This document shows positions 58,483 to 64,000 of a stretch of 64,000 nucleotides of DNA, in pieces. The stretch spans positions 15,923,789 through 15,987,788 of the forward strand of contig NC_087062.1 in NCBI RefSeq assembly GCF_963678635.1, in the 5' to 3' direction. Both the position numbers and the translations under genes were made by a program. Position 1 is the first letter of the stretch; each line of letters begins with the position of its first letter. The notes beneath the pieces are model-generated. The model saw nothing but the letters and a program-made list of their open reading frames with translations, was not told the DNA's origin and searched no databases. Source of the DNA: Symsagittifera roscoffensis. Taxonomy: Eukaryota > Xenacoelomorpha > Acoela > Convolutidae.

Positions 58483-61400
58483 TTTATAGCATGATTCGAA
58501 AATTTCAATTCGTAATCATGCTGGACTGAAATTGAAAACGGTTCATCAAGGGCAGGTTCTAGAAAACATGTTGATGCTTTTTTCCTAATTTGCTTCGATG
58601 ACACCACGCTATTAGCTTAATGTGCTTGAATCGAGAGGAAAGATCTGGCTACAAAACAACTTAAACTGAAGGGCAATATAAAAGTAAATTTTTTCGAAGT
58701 TTTTCGTTTAACTAACACAAATACAAAAAACGTCATTTCTCCTAAACTACTCAAAAAGGAAAGCCTAGCACGGAGATTAGTAGCATGTAACAAAACTATC
58801 CATTTTCAAATTTCAATCGTTACAGACAATTAAAATCGCAGGTTGCTGATTTGAATATTTTGTATATTTCATTGTTCCAACCACTCGATGAGCGAAAAAA
58901 AGTATGAATTAAAACCTGTTTTTAATTTTTTTCCCGCCAATTTTGCCTACCTTGTGAAAAGTTCGTGAGTGGTCACGAGCGGTGTCATATTGAGGCCCGA
59001 TTGTTCGTGATTCAGATTCTTAAAAAAATCCACAAAAAATTCTCCGTGTCAAGAAAAACTGGTCTTCACATTTTCGGTTTGGGGACTAATTTAGACAAAA
59101 TTGGCTGACATCCCAATTTAATTGGACTATAATTTTAAGGTTATTATAGCTATAATTACTTCAAACTCTTTCGGTTTTTTTAAAATTGAAAATCGAAATT
59201 TTTGTTTATTCGGCTTATAAGTTTTTTTCTTCAGTTTAGAATTGTTTTCTTGAAAAATTCTGGTCGGAAAATTCTGTGTGGATTTAAAAAATTTGTTCGG
59301 GCGTCGAGAAAAAACCGGTTTGAAATTTTTTAAAGAACTACTCGCTCGAAATTAGATTTTAAGTTTTCATTGAAATTGTGAAAAGCTTAGTTCTCCAGGA
59401 AAAAACGGAGAAGCTTCATTTAGCGCTTCTTTGGAAACATCAACTTCAAAATAATCAAAATTGTTCGGCAAAAGAATTTTTTTATTCATTATTCGGAGAG
59501 AACTGTTGTCGAGTATGACTTATTCACTCATGTTCTACGCCTTCGTATAGTTGCCTCATCACACTACGCACACAAAAAATGACATTCATTAAAAAAAACC
59601 AGTCTGCATATCACAATGCAAAAAGAGGATGGAAAATCAATTCTCACTCATAGCATCAAATAACAATTATCAAGTTTTTTGAAAAAACTAAATCGAAAAA
59701 ATTGCTTTAAATGGTCATAAACACTGACTTTTGGAGCTTCACACTTCGAGCTAAAAACTTTGGGCTCCAGGCACCTATCAAAAATAAAATGTCTAATTTC
59801 AATAAAAATTACAAAAAACTAACAAAAAATTTAGATTCCCGAATATGAATGAAAATTTTTATTTCATTATTATTCTCGAAAACAAAACTAGTGCTCTCTT
59901 TGATGAGTTTTAACAACAGTACTGTAAAGATAGATAGGTGGAAAAAACTGTATAGTGAAAAAAAGCCAAGCCAAAATGGTTGGCCTTCAAACCGAGAAAA
60001 TTTTTCAATCCTCCGATAAAAAATCCCCGAGCATGCAAGTGGATCAGTTGATACGTCACTAGCTACAATTTATTTCTGCGTATTACATAAGAAATATCTA
60101 TTTTCGATCAGTCAGACAATTTTTCATTTCTCTGACGAAACGTTGCAACGTCTAGTCTAAAGAGCCTGCTGATAAATCAAGTGAATAATATATAGTTTGC
60201 AAATAATTCGCATGTACTGTCTGCCACGCAAAGCAGTCGGTCAGCGGCATTCATTTACACAAGTTGTGTATCTTTAAGCAAAATGCTCTCTAATCGCTAA
60301 AAAAGCTTCATAAAAAGAGCAATGCGCGGATCTCGGATTTCCTCGAGAGTGGGTAGAGCATTTAGGTCGATTAAAGAGATCTTGCGTGCTCGCACAGCCA
60401 AATATTTAAACAGCCTTAAAGGAAGCTTTTGAGCACTTTTTGGAACGTTTTGACGAAAAACCGCATTCAGAGGAGCGCGCTATCTCTCACTCTCAAGATC
60501 AGGGTTGCCAAATTGTATGTTATTTTCAAAAATAACAAACTAACAACTATATGACTGATACTTTTTTTGGATCAAGTTAACATCCTACTCCCCCCAAAGC
60601 CGTTTCAAATCCAAAAATTGATGCGAATTAAATAATGGGGTGGAATATCTTAATTTGGTCTGTCTATTTTTTTTGGAGGGGGGTCTATCTATAAAATTAC
60701 CCAATTTGAGAAAACTGGATAATTAAGAAAAGTTTTTATTTCCTGGGAAATTTGAAACTTTACTTCCACTTTCGAAACTAGAAGTCGATCACGTTTTTCG
60801 TGACTTTTACACCTTCGCTGTTCGATAGAGGGATTTGCCTTCCTTGTAACAAAGGAAATTAACTGAACTTAAAAAGAAATCAAAAGTCAAATCGCGAAAA
60901 AAAATAAATTTGAGCCTGAAGTTTTCTTTGAGCGAAGATGTGTTGGGATTAGATTAATTAATCCACAAACCTATTTATACAAAGAATCGAAGCTGCACTT
61001 TGCGATGACGCAAAAAGCGGCAAGCTCAAAATACGCCACTTGGCCAAGGCATGCTCTAATTTCACGCCTCATCCTTTGATAGCGAAGTTTCCTTGGGCGA
61101 ACTTTTCATTGAGCAAGCTTTTATTTCGCTCATCTATTCATATTAATCAATTTTCAATGATTAGATGAAATTAAATCAAAATTAAGATGTAATTCTATCG
61201 CCAATTGACCAAGAAGAAACATCCTCAAATATAAACCACTGGTAGCTTTGTCCTCAATTTCTACACAGAGGCGAAGCTGTGCTCTGCAAACACACGCAAG
61301 GAAAATGCAAAGACGAGCTCTAAGTGAAATAAGGCCAAGGATAGTCGGTTGCTGTGCAAAGAGCGCATAATATTCCGACCATAGTCTTAAAAAATAGAAA

Positions 61401-62373
61401 AACTTTTTTTTTTCAAATCATAGAAGTTTTTTTCTGCGTGGTGTGACAAAAAATAACAAAAAATTGCGGTTTTTTGAATTTTTTGACGTTTTTGTTTCAG
61501 AAAAGGCGCAAAAATACTAAAAAAAGCTTTTCAGCTATTATAGTAAACTATTGTAAGCCTGCTCACTCATTCAAAATTGACCAAAAATCAAAAATTTCAA
61601 ACCAAATTTTATTGTCGCTCCAATCACTCAACTCTCTCCGATGATTATTTGTGGTAGCTGATTGTGCGCGGAAAGAAAAAAAGAGTATCACGTCCTCCAC
61701 GACCGCTTGTAATTTTACTGAAACTAGCCACCAATAACATAGCCAGCAGACAGTTGGAAAAAATTCAATTTCCATCAAATTAAGTTTTCTGTGACATAAA
61801 CAACTCAAAAAATGGATATCATCCAAAATTTCGATGCAGGGGTGAAGCTGCACTTCACAAACGCAAAAAAGAAGAAAACCAATTCCCAAAAACAGCAAGA
61901 AGTGAAAATTTTCTTTTGACTTTTGGAGGGAAAAAATCCGGACCAATTAGCTTACCTCACCTTTACTCGAGTGAAAGTGATTTTTTGAGCGCTTTAAAAA
62001 AAATACTTTATATCCGCCGAAAGATACGCGTTTGACATCAGAGATAGGTGCAGAAAATGGAGCTGAAAATAATCCAGGATAATGTCAATCTGTAAATTTA
62101 CAAAAAAATTACTGCAAGTATATCTTTTCACATCTTGGCTTAATTGCTACAATTTTGTCCCTCAAAAACTAGTATTTAGAAAAAAATCACTGAAATGAGT
62201 GAGTTAGGCTTAGGTATAGAGACTAACATTATAACACTGCGCTCACACTTGCTTTAGTAGAAACAACAAAAAAATAGGTAAACCAAAATGTTCGTAAATC
62301 TTGATAAAAAACAACTTGGGGCCCAGCTAAAGCAAGAGGTAACTGATTGATTTTTTTGGAATTTATTATAATG
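57951..62373. repeat. 4.44-kb tandem unit C
   Basis: Third copy, ending at TTATTATAATG (62373), where units A and B instead join GGATCATCGAAGG of the next unit. Contains scattered differences of its own (for example CGGTTTGGGGAC against CGGTTTGCGGAC, and a 12-bp shorter segment near 61795). Confidence 0.92.
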
Positions 62374-63500
62374 ATGCAAAACAAAATGGGTAATTTCAAA
62401 AAATAGACTATGCTCAAAACCTTTGTTTCTCTACTAAAATAATTGAGAAGACTGAACATCTTTGAGAAATAGGAATCTTCCCTGAAATATCACATTTTTC
62501 TTACAAAAAACTGAGGAGTCCCCGCTTCTGTAGGAAAAATTATAGCAAGCGGTTCTTTCGATTGAACCCTTCGTCTAAAATTTCATAGGGTAGTTTTTCC
62601 AAGAAAAGTCGAAAAATTTTTTTAAAAAAATGGTCAAACGATCAAAAACTCCAGATTTTTCCGAAAAAAAAATTGTGGCCGCTTAAGCAGAAAAAATTTC
62701 CAAAATCGGGTTTCTCGATTGAACGCTTAACCTAAGAATTAGCAAGGTGTTATCGAGAACAGTTTTCAAAACACGGTACAAAAACCAAGTATTAACTTTT
62801 CCAAGGGCTATATCTTTTGTTTAACACTTTTTTTTAATATCTTTGAAAAGCCGCTTATGCAGAAGAGATTCAAACAACCTGTTATTTTGATTGAACACCA
62901 GAACTCAATATATCGGAGGGTAGTTTTCGAGTCAAATCAAAAAGTTTCAAAAAACGGTACAAAAACCAAGTACTAATTTTTTAGAGGGCCATAACTTTTG
63001 TGTTTCAAAAAATTGGACATCGTCGATTATTCAGGGCAGCTTCCCAAGACCCATTAATTCGATTAAAGCCAAAGCTTCAGACTTGGGACTTCAGACTTGG
63101 TAGTTTCGAGAAAAGACAAAAAAAAACATTGAAAAAAAACGGAAAAACGAAATTTTGAAAATGAAAATATTGAGAGCCACAACTTGTTGCATAAAAGAAA
63201 AATTGAGCGTAGTCGAATGCGCGAGGAAAAAATCGACAAACAGTTCTATTCAATGAACTCAAAATTCTCATTTGGGAGAGTAGTTTTTGAGAAAACGAGA
63301 AAAATTCAAATTTGGGTCAAATATTCCACCCAAATTTTTTCAAACGCTGTAGTGAGTAAGGGGGTGAGGCAAAAAGAGATTAGAAGATTGTGCTGTCACA
63401 CAGATGAGCAGGAATTTTTTTTATTGACGTCTTTTTTGAAAATCAAATTTAGCAAAACAAAGAAAAAATTCGAAAGCGTTTAAAAAAATGAAAAAACCCA
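62374..63500. repeat. Degenerate ~165-bp satellite tract
   Basis: Five or six diverged units share (A)GCCGCTTNTGCAGAAAA, TTCGATTGAAC and a GGTAGTTTT(C/T)(G/C)AGAAAA theme, near 62519, 62683, 62848 and 63020 with decay beyond. A related single stretch lies at 46930-47120. No coding sequence. Confidence 0.6.
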
Positions 63501-64000
63501 ATCCAATACATTTTTGTAATATTTAATTTTTCTCGAAAAGGAACTTGCCAGCTTTCAAAACGACGCAATATAATCTGACTAAGCCAATACAACCTTAGCC
63601 GCGAAACCATTTAATCGAAAAAAAAACTTTTTAAAACACAAAATTATTCGAAATCAGACTTAATAAAATGACAGCTATTTCAACCATAGTAGAAAAAAAA
63701 TTAAAAATCCATGCTTTAAAAAGCAGGCAGATAAAAAATAGTACCAGATAAAATAAATGCCATTTAAAAAGGCACTTCAATTTGAAATTTCATGAAAATG
63801 AGCATTTCAGCAGCAATTGATTCAATTAATTTTGTTAAACTAGTTGTTAACCAGAAAAAAGCCTACATTCCGATTTGATAACGCTTGCTAATCGCAAGCG
63901 TGATCAATAGATTGAAGTACGATAAATAAAAAAAAATAACTACACACAAGGCTTTAGTCATTGAATTTTTAGAATTTATTTGGTTCAAAAGATCTACAGG
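63501..64000. other. Gene-free stretch at window end
   Basis: At 63880-63902 ACGCTTGC and GCAAGCGT form an 8-bp hairpin around TAATC, within a repeat shared with 47187-47260. Nothing else recognised. Confidence 0.5.

Overview
This window is nuclear DNA of an animal-type eukaryote: AT-rich, with GT-AG introns whose acceptors often read TTTTAG or TTTCAG, few genes and many repeats. The products found (GCN2, a HINT3-like protein, an RS-domain protein) are eukaryotic. The species cannot be named from the sequence alone. Every host gene recognised is on the minus strand.

Genes. (1) A three-exon pyridoxal-phosphate decarboxylase of the diaminopimelate-decarboxylase-like type (4583-9203, 440 aa), assembled by following splice sites; a fragment of its last exon is duplicated upstream in plus coordinates. 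(2) A two-exon HINT3-like HIT-family protein (25175-27507, 144 aa). (3) GCN2, the eIF2-alpha kinase, almost intact in one exon (34535-39335). (4) A coiled-coil, RS-rich, probably nuclear protein (39987-42044). (5) A long first exon of an unrecognised Ser-rich protein ending in a consensus GTAAGT donor (47865-49601).

Between the genes the DNA is mostly mobile and duplicated. 0-9 kb holds direct duplications, tRNA-like sequences and degenerate tRNA-derived SINEs. 9-13 kb is a cluster of short inverted-repeat elements: one has hAT-like ends with an 8-bp target duplication, one has a separate 8-bp target duplication, and one pair is nested. 13-15 kb, 30-33 kb and 45-47 kb hold three long elements with internal ~155-bp satellite units and a CTAG-plus-hairpin end that matches a Helitron 3' end read on the minus strand. 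17-18.5 kb holds foldback elements. 19-25 kb is a 2.3-kb unit in three tandem copies, each adjoining a TATAAAAG box. 26-28.5 kb (partly inside the HINT3 intron) has a Mutator-like (MULE) transposase fragment and two abutting inverted-repeat elements. 42.6-45.1 kb is a decayed MULE with iterated ends. 49-62.4 kb is a 4.44-kb segment in three tandem copies carrying the 5' end of gene 5; the middle copy is a left/right chimera of the outer two, as expected from unequal crossing over. 62.4-63.5 kb is another satellite-like tract.

The unifying observation is a community of inverted-repeat elements whose ends are built from short iterated motifs. One family contains recognisable MULE transposase, and different families appear to share a common core behind different end motifs. 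No prokaryotic feature, CRISPR array, rRNA or functional tRNA was found. The five host genes have no obvious functional link beyond GCN2 and the decarboxylase both touching amino-acid metabolism.
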